This document shows, piece after piece, positions 29,226 to 37,828 of a DNA stretch of 64,000 nucleotides (position 1 is the first letter of the stretch; each line of letters begins with the position of its first letter). The stretch covers positions 5,025,501 to 5,089,500 of the forward strand of contig NZ_JANADR010000001.1 in assembly GCF_024199925.1 (NCBI RefSeq), written 5' to 3'. This DNA comes from Bradyrhizobium sp. CCGUVB1N3 (GTDB taxonomy: Bacteria; Pseudomonadota; Alphaproteobacteria; Rhizobiales; Xanthobacteraceae). The notes beneath the pieces were generated by a model. It worked only from the letters and a program-made list of their open reading frames with translations. It did not search any database and was not told the DNA's origin. The translations under genes were made by a program, and so were the position numbers.

Positions 29226-30074
29226 TCAGCACGGAGCCTTCTGTCGTTCACCGACCAGCGGCGCGCAGCGGTCGACCGCCACGGCAACTGTTTCGTCACC
29301 ATCACGAAGCCACCAGTCGAACTTGGAAAACAGTTCGATCTCGAACGGCCCGTCGTAACCCATCTCGTCGAGAACCGCTCGGTAAGCCCCAAAGTCGACT
29401 ACACCATCGCCGACCATGCCTCTGTCATGGTATACATCGCGCGTCGGCACAAGCCAGTCGCCCAGATGGAACGTCAGGATATTTTCCGGCCCCGCCTGGC
29501 GCAGCCCCGGCACGAATTCCGGATCCCACCAGCAGTGATAGGTGTCGGCGACGATTCCTGTTCCTTGGCCAAGCCTGCGGCAAATGTCGAGGCACTGAGC
29601 AAAGGTGTTCAGACAGGAGCGGTCTGCGGCATACATCGGGTGCAGGGGCTCGATGCCCAAAACCACACCGACCTCCAGCGCATAGGGTAAGAGCTGTTCG
29701 AGCGCACCAAGGACCCGCGACCGCGCCGCGGGCAGATCCTTTTCACCGGTCGCAAGGCTCCCGGGAACGACAACCAGGGCCGTTGCCCCGATCTCGGCGG
29801 CCGCATCGAGACGCCTGCGGTTCTCCGCGACGGCGGCATCAAAGCCGGCGCGATCCGCAATATTGACCCAGGCGCTCGTGCAAAGGCTGGGCACGAACAG
29901 ACCAGCATCGCGGATCAGCCTTGCGCCCTGACGAACGCCACAGGCATCCAGGTATTCCATCCAGACACCGATGCCGGCGACGCCCTGTCGGGCATAGCCG
30001 TTCACGGCTTGCTCGAGGGTCCAGTCCCGTGTCGTGATCTGATTGATCGCGAAACGACGCAAGTCAGCCATCAT
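29226..30074 (-). CDS. Sugar phosphate isomerase/epimerase family protein
   Basis: A 282-residue xylose-isomerase-like TIM barrel (AP_endonuc_2 family). Metal-ligand-type motifs are present: GIEPLHPMYAADRS, VADTYHCWWDPEF, FHLGDWLVPTRD and GPFEIELFSKFDWW. The reaction is unknown; members act as sugar or keto-acid isomerases. Its start overlaps the stop of the hydantoinase B gene by 4 bp. Confidence 0.88.
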   Translation of the reverse strand: MMADLRRFAINQITTRDWTLEQAVNGYARQGVAGIGVWMEYLDACGVRQGARLIRDAGLFVPSLCTSAWVNIADRAGFDAAVAENRRRLDAAAEIGATALVVVPGSLATGEKDLPAARSRVLGALEQLLPYALEVGVVLGIEPLHPMYAADRSCLNTFAQCLDICRRLGQGTGIVADTYHCWWDPEFVPGLRQAGPENILTFHLGDWLVPTRDVYHDRGMVGDGVVDFGAYRAVLDEMGYDGPFEIELFSKFDWWLRDGDETVAVAVDRCAPLVGERQKAPC

Positions 30075-31807
30075 GCCATCTCCGTCTGCAGGTTGCGCAG
30101 GTCGGCGGTTGCCTTTTGGTCGATGCGACCGTCCTTGATCACGACGCGGTAGTATTCGCTGGCGAATTCCGGTGTGATCTTGCCATCAAGCGCGTCGTCC
30201 AGCACCGCTTCCAGCGGGCGCTTCATCGGGTTGCCGTAGCCGCCCCCGCCCGCCTGCTCATGACGGATGACATCTCCACGCGAAACGTTACGCGTCACCT
30301 TGCTATCCAGCAGCTCGAACTTGCTGCCGTCGACGCTGAGCAAGTTGCGCGAAGCCGCTCCCTCGTTGCCGCCGAAAAGCCCGTAGGGACGATGGTGGTA
30401 ACGGTCCGAGCGCAGCTGCATGACCGCGTCTTCGGCCAGAAGGCGGTACTGCCGGACCACGCCGAGCCCGCCGCGACGCTCGCCGGCGCCGCAGGAGTCG
30501 GCGCGCAGGGCATACTCCTCGATCCGGATCGGATAGGTCGATTCCATCAGCTCGACCGGCATGTTCGACATGTTCTGCGAGGGATTGGTGATCGCGTCGA
30601 TGCCGTCCTTGGTGGCGCGCGCTCCCAGCGCGCCATTGATCATGTCCACCATGACGAACGGCAGCCGCGTCACCTTGTCATAGCCGCCAAGGCAGACGAC
30701 CGAGTTTCCACCCTCGCCCGCCGCCGCAACACGTTCGGGAACGATCTGAGCCAGGGCGCCCAGCACCGCGTCGACGACACGATAGCCGGTCAACGCGCGT
30801 GCCGCGACAGGTGCCGGGAAGTGTGGGTTCAACAACGTACCGAGCGGTGCCGATACGTCGATCGCACGGTAGACGCCGGAGTTGTTCGGCACCTCGGCGT
30901 CGAGAACGCAGCGGATCGCCAGATAGCTCGCGGACTTCACGAACGACAGCGTCGAGTTGATCGCGCCCTTCACCTGAGGCGAACTGCCGTTGAAGTCGAC
31001 ATCGAGGTGGTCGCCCTTCACGGTAATCGCCACCTTGATCGGGATCGGCGCCTCATCGAACCCGTCACCGTCGATGTAATCGGTGAACTCGTAGCGCCCG
31101 TCGGGCCAGTTTGCGATCTCGTTCCGGGTCAGACGCTCGCCATAGTCCAGGAAATCTCCCAGGAAGCGGTTGAACGCAGGTGCGCCATATTTGTCGACGA
31201 TGCGCAACAATTCTCGCTCGCCCATGGCGCAGGTTGCGAGTTGCGCCTCGAGATCGCCGATCACCAGATCCGGCAGGCGAACGTTCCGCCCAATGATCTC
31301 GAAAACGATCTCGTTGCGTACGCCACGATCATAAAGCTTGAGCGGCGGAAGACGCAGGCCTTCCTGGAAAATCTCCGTCGAGTCGCTCGCATTGGAGCCG
31401 GGCACGCGGCCGCCGACGTCGCAGTGATGGCAGATCACCACCGAAAAGCCGATCTGCTCGTCGCCATGGAAGATCGGCTTGAACATGAAGATGTCCGGCA
31501 GATGCATGCCGCCCTCGTACGGATCGTTGAAGATGATCACGTCGCCGGGGTGCAGATCGCCGCCGAAGCGCTTCAGCAGCGCATCCATGGCGTCCGGGAC
31601 TGCGCCCAGATGCAGCGCCACGGTCTTCGCCTGCGCGAGGATACGGCCCTTGGCATCGCACATCGTTGTCGAGTAATCGAGAACGTCGCGGACGATGGGC
31701 GAACGGGCCGTTCGCATCACCGTGTAGGCCATGTCATCGACAATGGATTCGACGGCACTTTTCAGAACAGCGAAGGTGATCGGATCGTGAGCGGAAATCT
31801 CGGCCAT
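30071..31807 (-). CDS. Hydantoinase B / oxoprolinase subunit B family protein
   Basis: A 578-residue HyuB. It starts with the typical ITFAVLKSAVESIVDDMAYT, then VRDVLDYSTTMCDAKGRILA, GDVIIFNDPYEGGMHLPDIF, and ends with a glycine-rich GGGGYGNPMKRP. Together with HyuA it forms an ATP-dependent enzyme that opens cyclic amides (5-oxoproline, hydantoins) or carboxylates ketones. HyuA is 11 bp upstream on the same strand. Confidence 0.93.
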   Translation of the reverse strand: MAEISAHDPITFAVLKSAVESIVDDMAYTVMRTARSPIVRDVLDYSTTMCDAKGRILAQAKTVALHLGAVPDAMDALLKRFGGDLHPGDVIIFNDPYEGGMHLPDIFMFKPIFHGDEQIGFSVVICHHCDVGGRVPGSNASDSTEIFQEGLRLPPLKLYDRGVRNEIVFEIIGRNVRLPDLVIGDLEAQLATCAMGERELLRIVDKYGAPAFNRFLGDFLDYGERLTRNEIANWPDGRYEFTDYIDGDGFDEAPIPIKVAITVKGDHLDVDFNGSSPQVKGAINSTLSFVKSASYLAIRCVLDAEVPNNSGVYRAIDVSAPLGTLLNPHFPAPVAARALTGYRVVDAVLGALAQIVPERVAAAGEGGNSVVCLGGYDKVTRLPFVMVDMINGALGARATKDGIDAITNPSQNMSNMPVELMESTYPIRIEEYALRADSCGAGERRGGLGVVRQYRLLAEDAVMQLRSDRYHHRPYGLFGGNEGAASRNLLSVDGSKFELLDSKVTRNVSRGDVIRHEQAGGGGYGNPMKRPLEAVLDDALDGKITPEFASEYYRVVIKDGRIDQKATADLRNLQTEMA

Positions 31808-31818
31808 GGCTTCGTTCC

Positions 31819-33903
31819 TCAGGAAAGGCGAATATGGAGGTTCAGGAAGTCGTCACGCTCGACGCTCGCCATGGGCGGCACGACGACGGTGCTGTCGTTG
31901 GCTTCCAGGATAACCGGACCGATCAGCTTGCGCGGCGAACGGGTGCGGTCGTAGATCGGCGTATCGATCCAGCCCTCGGCCTTGCCGTAGTAAACCTTGC
32001 GGCGCGAAACGGGCCCTGCCTCTTCAGATCCGACCGCCGACAGCTGGCGAAAGTCCAGGCGGCCCTGGCGCAGGCCACGGCCGGTCATCCGGATGCTGAC
32101 GACTTCGACGGCATCCGAGGAGACGTAGCTGTAGATCGAACGATAGGTCTCGAGGAACGCGGTTCGCACCGCCTCGGGATCGAAGGGCTCCGCGAACGGG
32201 ATGGCCAGCGACATTTCCTGTCCACGGAAACGCATGTTGGCCTCGGGCAGGAGCTCCATCGCGTCCTCGGGGATGCCTTCCTCGCGCAGGTTGGCAACGG
32301 CCTGCCGGCGCAACTCGTCGGTCACGGCCGCGAAATTATCGAGATCGACCGTCTCCACGACGCCGCCGATCGGAGCCGTGAAATAGCGTTCGACGTCTCC
32401 CGACAGCATGCCCATTGCCGTGAACACACCGGGGGTCGCAGGGATCAGCAGGCTGGTCATCGACAGGAGCGAGGCGATGGCGGCGGCATGGACGGGACCG
32501 GAGCCTCCGATGGCCACCAGTGTGAAGTCACGTGGGTCGACGCCCCGCTCCACGGTCACCGCACGAATGGCGCGCGCCATGTTCGCGTTGACTACTTCGC
32601 GCACGCCATAGGCCGCCTCGCTGGCGCTGAGGCCAAGCTGGCTGCCGATCTGGTCGGCGATGGCTGCCTCGGCGGCCGCCTTCGACAACCGCCTCGCACC
32701 ACCCGCGAGCTCTTCCGGCAGATAGCCCAACACCAGGTTGGAATCGGTTACGGTGGCCCTGTTGCCACCGAGGCCGTAGCAGGCCGGACCGGGATCGGCG
32801 CCGGCAGAAACGGGTCCTACCCGGATCAGTCCCGCACTGTCGAGCGCCGCGATCGATCCAGCACCGCTGCCGACTTCGGCAACGTCGACGGTCGGAACGC
32901 TCATCATGTACCCGCCGGCCTTGATGAAGCGACTGGGCGTCGAAATTCCCGCCCGGAATTCATACTCGCTGACCCGGCTCAATTCGCCCTCACGCACCAG
33001 CGACGCTGAAGCCGTGGTGCCTCCCATATCGAAAATGACGAGGTTTTTCTGGGCCAATGCCTCGCCCAGACGCGCCCCGCCGACGGCTCCCGCGGCGCGG
33101 CCCGAGGAAATGAAGAACACCGGCTTCGCACAGGCCGTCTCGGCCGAGGCGAGCGCGCCGTTCGAGTTGCTGACCAATAGCGGTGCATCGATGCCGAGGC
33201 TTTTGATGCCGGCCTGCAGGCGCTCGAGATAGGCGGCCAGCACGGGACCGACATAGGCATTCACAACCGTTGTGCTGGTCCGCTCGTATTCCTTCGCCTC
33301 CGGCAGCACCGAGACCGACGTCGTGATCTGGACGGCAGGAAAGCGCTTGCGGATCAGCGCCTCAGCGCGCTGCTCGTGGGCGGGATTGCGATAGCTGTTG
33401 AGCAGGCAGATCGCGATGGATTCGGTGCCCGCCTCGACCAGCATGGCAGCCGCGGCAATGACGCCGGCCTCGTCGAGCGGCTCGATGACGCTGCCGTCGG
33501 CAGCGATCCGCTCCCTGACCTCGAGGCGGTAGCGGCGCGGGATGAGCGGCAGCGGCTTGTCCCACTGCAGGTCGAACATGTTGGGCGTGCGCAGCCGCCC
33601 GATCTCCAGCACATCGCGGAAGCCGGCGGTCGTGATCAGGCCGGCCCTGGCGCCCACCTTCTGAAGCAGCGTGTTCGATCCGACGGTCGTGCCATGCACG
33701 ATCTCACGGACGTCGCCGACGGATATCCGCGCGTCCGACACGAGATGCGAGATGCCGGTGATGACGGCCTCCTCGGGCGCGCCGGGCGTCGAGGGAACCT
33801 TGGCGTGATGTAGGCGACCATCGCCCTCGATCATCACCAGATCCGTGAACGTCCCCCCAATGTCGACACCGATCCGCGCGGTCCTGATCGCCGAAGTCGC
33901 CAT
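31819..33903 (-). CDS. Hydantoinase A / oxoprolinase subunit A family protein
   Basis: 694 residues. The N-terminal Hydant_A_N domain has the ATP-binding RIGVDIGGTFTDLVMIEG; then HGTTVGSNTLLQ, the core VIFDMGGTTASASLVREG and GIGGSGPVHAAAI-like segments (VAIGGSGPVHAAAIASLL), then a C-terminal Hydant_A domain. The ATG at 33903 is preferred over 33912 because AAGGA sits 8 bases before it. It is transcribed with HyuB, divergently from an ABC transporter. The exact substrate is not set by sequence. Confidence 0.93.
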   Translation of the reverse strand: MATSAIRTARIGVDIGGTFTDLVMIEGDGRLHHAKVPSTPGAPEEAVITGISHLVSDARISVGDVREIVHGTTVGSNTLLQKVGARAGLITTAGFRDVLEIGRLRTPNMFDLQWDKPLPLIPRRYRLEVRERIAADGSVIEPLDEAGVIAAAAMLVEAGTESIAICLLNSYRNPAHEQRAEALIRKRFPAVQITTSVSVLPEAKEYERTSTTVVNAYVGPVLAAYLERLQAGIKSLGIDAPLLVSNSNGALASAETACAKPVFFISSGRAAGAVGGARLGEALAQKNLVIFDMGGTTASASLVREGELSRVSEYEFRAGISTPSRFIKAGGYMMSVPTVDVAEVGSGAGSIAALDSAGLIRVGPVSAGADPGPACYGLGGNRATVTDSNLVLGYLPEELAGGARRLSKAAAEAAIADQIGSQLGLSASEAAYGVREVVNANMARAIRAVTVERGVDPRDFTLVAIGGSGPVHAAAIASLLSMTSLLIPATPGVFTAMGMLSGDVERYFTAPIGGVVETVDLDNFAAVTDELRRQAVANLREEGIPEDAMELLPEANMRFRGQEMSLAIPFAEPFDPEAVRTAFLETYRSIYSYVSSDAVEVVSIRMTGRGLRQGRLDFRQLSAVGSEEAGPVSRRKVYYGKAEGWIDTPIYDRTRSPRKLIGPVILEANDSTVVVPPMASVERDDFLNLHIRLS

Positions 33904-33920
33904 GCAAACCATCCTTGTTG

Positions 33921-33936
33921 AACTAATTGGTTAGTT
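33921..33936. promoter_or_regulatory. Candidate TetR-type operator
   Basis: AACTAATTGGTTAGTT is a palindrome with perfect 6-bp arms around TTGG, 18 bases upstream of hyuA. Its AACTAA half-site recurs at 34031-34036 in front of the divergent ABC genes. The TetR regulator at 28520 is the natural candidate. Confidence 0.55.
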
Positions 33937-34017
33937 CTGTATCACGCCGCGAACAGAGCCGGCAACGTAATTTTTTGGCATTTTATGCCTGAAATTCAGA
34001 CTTTTCGATCTCGGCTC

Positions 34018-34045
34018 TTGCTTGTTATCTAACTAATAGTACTAT
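34018..34045 (+). promoter_or_regulatory. Candidate promoter of the NMT1-type ABC operon
   Basis: TTGCTT (34018-34023), a 16-base spacer and TACTAT (34040-34045) lie 58 bases before the ATG. The AACTAA operator half-site overlaps the spacer. Confidence 0.45.
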
Positions 34046-34102
34046 TCTCCTTTGAACCAATAAGGGCGGATGGCCAACACGGCCCACTTCTGGAGAGGAC
34101 AA

Positions 34103-35083
34103 ATGAGAAATATGCGACTTCTGTCATCGGCCGCTTTTGCGATGCTTTTGGCCCTTGCCGGGCCCGCCCTTGCAAACGAGAAGCTGACGGTGCGGCTAGA
34201 CTTCTCGCCCTGGGGCAGTCACGCAGCGATGCACCTCGCACAACAAAAGAGCTGGTTCAAAGAGGCTGGACTTGATGTCGATGTGCAGGACGGCCGGGGC
34301 TCCGCTAACACCCTGCAGCTCGTGAACGCGGGCCAAGCAGATGTCGGACAAATTCAGCTCGGCCTCGTGCCCGCGGCCCGCCACGGCGGCGCCAAGGTCA
34401 GGGCGATCGCGGGGTTCGACAGGCGCACGGACCTGTGTGTGCTCGTCGACAAGGACGCGCCGATCCGGAAGATCGAAGACCTCAAGGGCAAGAAGCTTGT
34501 CGTTTTCGCCGCCAGCCCATGGGCGCCCTATATCGACACGTTCCTCGCCGCCGGAGGGCTCGACCGCAACAACACGACGATCGAATTCGTCGATGCCGCG
34601 GCGCTGTGGGGCACCTACACGTCGCGACGCGCCGACGGGCTGATGTCGACTGTCGCTTCCGCCCTGCCGCTCGCGCAGGCGACCCGGCCGTCAAAATGCC
34701 TGACCTCCGACATAGCGGACCTCTATTTCCCGAGCTACGGGCTGATCGCCTCCGACGCAACGATCCAGAAGCGCGGCGACACGCTGAAGAAGCTGATCGA
34801 GGTCGAACAGCGCGCATGGGCCGAGATCGCCAAGGATCCCGACCTCGGCGTCAAAGCCATGCTCGCCGAGCGTCCAGACGCAATGCTGAAGCCCGACGTC
34901 CTGCGCGAGCAGATCAAGCTGACCCTCGAATACTTCAACACGCCAGCGACCGAAGGAAAGCCGATTGGCTGGCAGGCGACCGAGGACTGGAACGCCGCGC
35001 TGAAGGGCATGGAGCGCGCCGGCGTCGTGCCCGCGGGCTGGAAGGCCAGCGACTATTTCACCAACGATCTGGTCCCGCGCTGA
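34103..35083 (+). CDS. ABC transporter substrate-binding protein (NMT1/TauA-like)
   Basis: 326 residues. The signal peptide (LLSSAAFAMLLALAGPALA) is followed by an NMT1/SsuA-type periplasmic-binding fold (VRLDFSPWGSHAAMHLAQQK, WFKEAGLDVDVQDGRGS, LVNAGQADVGQIQLGLV). Family members bind taurine, thiamine precursors, nitrate or hydantoins. The ATG at 34103 follows TGGAGAGGAC. It is the first gene of a plus-strand operon divergent from hyuA. Confidence 0.9.
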   Translation: MRNMRLLSSAAFAMLLALAGPALANEKLTVRLDFSPWGSHAAMHLAQQKSWFKEAGLDVDVQDGRGSANTLQLVNAGQADVGQIQLGLVPAARHGGAKVRAIAGFDRRTDLCVLVDKDAPIRKIEDLKGKKLVVFAASPWAPYIDTFLAAGGLDRNNTTIEFVDAAALWGTYTSRRADGLMSTVASALPLAQATRPSKCLTSDIADLYFPSYGLIASDATIQKRGDTLKKLIEVEQRAWAEIAKDPDLGVKAMLAERPDAMLKPDVLREQIKLTLEYFNTPATEGKPIGWQATEDWNAALKGMERAGVVPAGWKASDYFTNDLVPR

Positions 35084-35093
35084 CGAGGTCGCC

Positions 35094-35891
35094 ATGAACA
35101 TGATAGCCAACAGGATCGCCGATAACTATCTGCAGGTCAGAGGCGCGGGGAAAACCTACCCCTCCAAGCATGGCCCGGTCGTTGCGCTCAGCGACATCAA
35201 CCTGGATGTGCGCCTCGGCCAGTTCAACAGCATCGTTGGTCCGAGCGGCTGCGGCAAGAGCACGTTGCTCAAATGCATCGCCGGACTGGAGACAATCACC
35301 TCCGGCAGCATCAATGTGTCGGGCAAGCCTCTGATCGGTCCGCCGGATCGCATGGGCGTGGTGTTCCAACGTGACGTGCTTCTGGATTGGCGCACCATTC
35401 TGGACAACGTGCTGCTGCAGGCTGAATTTCTTGGCCACCCGCGCGAGCAGTACCGCGGCCGCGCCCTGCAGCTCCTGGAGCGCTTTGGCCTCAAGGGCTA
35501 CGAGAAGCGACATCCGTGGGAGCTGTCGGGCGGCATGCGTCAACGCGCCTCGATCTGCCGCGCCCTGCTATGCGACCCCGACCTGCTCCTGATGGACGAG
35601 CCCTTTGGCGCGCTGGACGCGATGACCCGCGACGATCTCAATGTCGAGCTCGCGCGCATCTGGCAGGGCACCAACAAGACCGTCATTTTCATCACGCATT
35701 CCATCTCGGAGGCCGTGTTTCTCGCCGACCGGGTGGTGATGATGTCGCGCGGACCGGGCCGCATCGTCGACATGTTCGATGTCGATCTACCCCGCCCCCG
35801 CCCGCTCTCCGTGCGCGAGACCGATGCATTCGGTGTTTATGCCCAGCGTATTCGCCACCACTTCGCCGAACTGGGAGTGCTTCACGAATGA
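35094..35891 (+). CDS. ABC transporter ATP-binding protein (SsuB/TauB type)
   Basis: A 265-residue single nucleotide-binding domain. Walker A GPSGCGKSTLLK, the Q-loop segment MGVVFQRDVLLDWRTI, signature ELSGGMRQRASICRAL, Walker B LLLMDEPFGALDAMTR and the switch His in IFITHSISEAVFL are all present. It starts 10 bp after the binding-protein gene and overlaps the permease ATG by 4 bp. Confidence 0.95.
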   Translation: MNMIANRIADNYLQVRGAGKTYPSKHGPVVALSDINLDVRLGQFNSIVGPSGCGKSTLLKCIAGLETITSGSINVSGKPLIGPPDRMGVVFQRDVLLDWRTILDNVLLQAEFLGHPREQYRGRALQLLERFGLKGYEKRHPWELSGGMRQRASICRALLCDPDLLLMDEPFGALDAMTRDDLNVELARIWQGTNKTVIFITHSISEAVFLADRVVMMSRGPGRIVDMFDVDLPRPRPLSVRETDAFGVYAQRIRHHFAELGVLHE

Positions 35892-36679
35892 CAAGCAGTT
35901 TCATCGCAAAATTCATGCGCGACAGTCGATCACTGGACATCGTCCTCGTCCTGATCGGCTCGATCCTGCTCTGGGAGGCGGTCGTGCGCATCTTCGATCC
36001 GCCCGCCATCATCCTGCCCGCGCCCTCCGCGATCTGGGCGGCGTTCTTGCAAAGTCCATGGATATTTATCCGTAATATGCTCTACACCCTGTCGACGACA
36101 GCCATCGCCTTCGCGATCTCCGTCGGATTGGGCGTGATTCTTGCTGTCGGCATCGTCCAGTCGCGGTTTCTCGAGCGCACGGTCTATACGCTGCTAATCG
36201 CTGTGAACTCGGTGCCTAAGGTGGCGCTGGCACCACTGTTCGTCATTTGGCTGGGGACCGGTGTCTCGTCGCAACTGGCGGTGGCGGTGATGCTGGCGAT
36301 CTTCCCGATTGTCATCAATACCGTGCTGGGCTTGCGCTCCGTCGACCCGGATATGCTGAATCTCGCCAAAGCAACCCGGGCCTCAAAGTTCGACATCATC
36401 TATAAGATACGAATACCCAACGCCCTGCCTTCACTGTTCTCGGGTATGAAGGTTGGCATTTCCTTCGCGCTGGTCGGAGCGATTGTCGGCGAGTTCGTGG
36501 CCGGTGGGCGAGGCTTGGGATTCCTGGTGCTGACAGCCCAGGGGCAGTTCGACACAACGCGCGTCTTCGTCTCCCTGGTGCTGCTCGGCGTGATGGGCAC
36601 CATCCTGTTCTACGCCGTCGATGTCATGGAGCGCATCGCCCTGCCCTGGCATACGTCGCAGCGCCAGCCGACAACCTGA
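35888..36679 (+). CDS. ABC transporter permease (SsuC/TauC type)
   Basis: A 263-residue permease with about six hydrophobic segments. The EAA-type cytoplasmic loop is visible (LNLAKATRASKFDIIYKIRI, PNALPSLFSGMKVGI). The true ATG at 35888 overlaps the ATPase stop (ATGA); the longer open frame from 35516 runs inside the ATPase gene and is not real. Confidence 0.93.
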   Translation: MTSSFIAKFMRDSRSLDIVLVLIGSILLWEAVVRIFDPPAIILPAPSAIWAAFLQSPWIFIRNMLYTLSTTAIAFAISVGLGVILAVGIVQSRFLERTVYTLLIAVNSVPKVALAPLFVIWLGTGVSSQLAVAVMLAIFPIVINTVLGLRSVDPDMLNLAKATRASKFDIIYKIRIPNALPSLFSGMKVGISFALVGAIVGEFVAGGRGLGFLVLTAQGQFDTTRVFVSLVLLGVMGTILFYAVDVMERIALPWHTSQRQPTT

Positions 36680-36740
36680 TCACGGAACGGGAGGGACGCA
36701 TGCATCCCTCCCTCGTACCCGCCATCGAAAGCGATCCACG

Positions 36741-37814
36741 ATGTCCTCTCCCAATCTGCTGACCGCTGGAGGGTTGGCCACACCGTTCAAGTCGATTGCC
36801 GTCGACGAAGCGCTTGGTATTCTCAACGTCCACTTCGGTGTCACCGGCACGCTCGATCGCTTGGCAACCGAAAAGGACGACACCTTCCGTCTGGCAACGC
36901 CCGCGGGAGAGCGCTTCATCGTGAAGTTCTCCAACCCGGATGAGGACCCGAATGAGTTGGCGCTTCAGTCGGACTTGCTCGATCACCTGGCAAGACACGA
37001 CGGCGGCCTTCCGACGCCCCGCGTGGTGCGCGATCGCGATGCTGCGACCTTCTTCACGCACATCGATCGCCATGGCCAGCCACGTCTGGTGCGCATGCTG
37101 ACGTATCTGGAGGGCACTCCGCTCGACCGCGTCGACGAAACGGCCGCCGATCGCGCCCGGGTCGGCGCGGTGCTTGCGAAGCTGCGTCTGGCCATGGCCG
37201 ACTTCAGTCATCCATACGACGGGCGCGAGATTGCCTGGGACGTCCAGCATCTGCCGAAGCTCGCCTATCTTCTGGGCGGCATTCGCGGTCCCGAGCAGCG
37301 TAGGATGCTGGAACGCGGTCTCCAACGCTTTCACGAGATCGAGGACCTACTCAAGCGGTGCCGCCGTCAGGTCCTGCATAACGATTTCAGCCGCTCGAAC
37401 ATCGTCACCGATCGCGCCAACGCCAATTTCGTCACGGGCGTGATCGATTTCGGAGACGCCGTGCGAACTTATATCGCCGTCGACGTCTCGACTGCGTTGT
37501 TGAACCAGCTCGACGCTGAAGGCGACGACGCGATGTTCGATGCCGGACGCGACCTTCTGGCAGGCTATCTGTCTGTCGCTGGCCTGACAAGCACCGAGCT
37601 GGAAGTCCTGCCACACCTCGTCATGGCTCGCGTAATCGCGCGCGCGCTGATCACCACATGGCGCGCTGAACAATTCCCAGACAATGCCCGCTACATCATG
37701 CGCAACACCCACCAGGGCTGGAAGCAGCTGCACTACTTCCTCGAGCGGTCGCGCGACCACATCAGCGAGACATTCGCTGGCGCGCCCCAAAGCATCCGCC
37801 TGGAAAGCATCTGA
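36741..37814 (+). CDS. APH-family small-molecule kinase (hydroxylysine-kinase-like)
   Basis: A 357-residue aminoglycoside phosphotransferase/choline-kinase-fold protein. The catalytic loop VLHNDFSRSNIVTD (Brenner HxDxxxxN) and VTGVIDFGDAVRTY (metal-binding DFG-like) are present, as is the ATP-binding lysine region FIVKFSNPDEDPNE. The linked class III aminotransferase 14 bp downstream suggests a pair like hydroxylysine kinase plus phospholyase, in which an amino alcohol is phosphorylated and then lysed. The substrate is inference. Confidence 0.88.
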   Translation: MSSPNLLTAGGLATPFKSIAVDEALGILNVHFGVTGTLDRLATEKDDTFRLATPAGERFIVKFSNPDEDPNELALQSDLLDHLARHDGGLPTPRVVRDRDAATFFTHIDRHGQPRLVRMLTYLEGTPLDRVDETAADRARVGAVLAKLRLAMADFSHPYDGREIAWDVQHLPKLAYLLGGIRGPEQRRMLERGLQRFHEIEDLLKRCRRQVLHNDFSRSNIVTDRANANFVTGVIDFGDAVRTYIAVDVSTALLNQLDAEGDDAMFDAGRDLLAGYLSVAGLTSTELEVLPHLVMARVIARALITTWRAEQFPDNARYIMRNTHQGWKQLHYFLERSRDHISETFAGAPQSIRLESI

Positions 37815-37828
37815 AAGGAAGCACGATC

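Noticed and set aside
30116..31954. 612-codon plus-strand frame opposite hydantoinase B
   Set aside because: Shadow frame, no motifs; HyuB on the minus strand is unambiguous.
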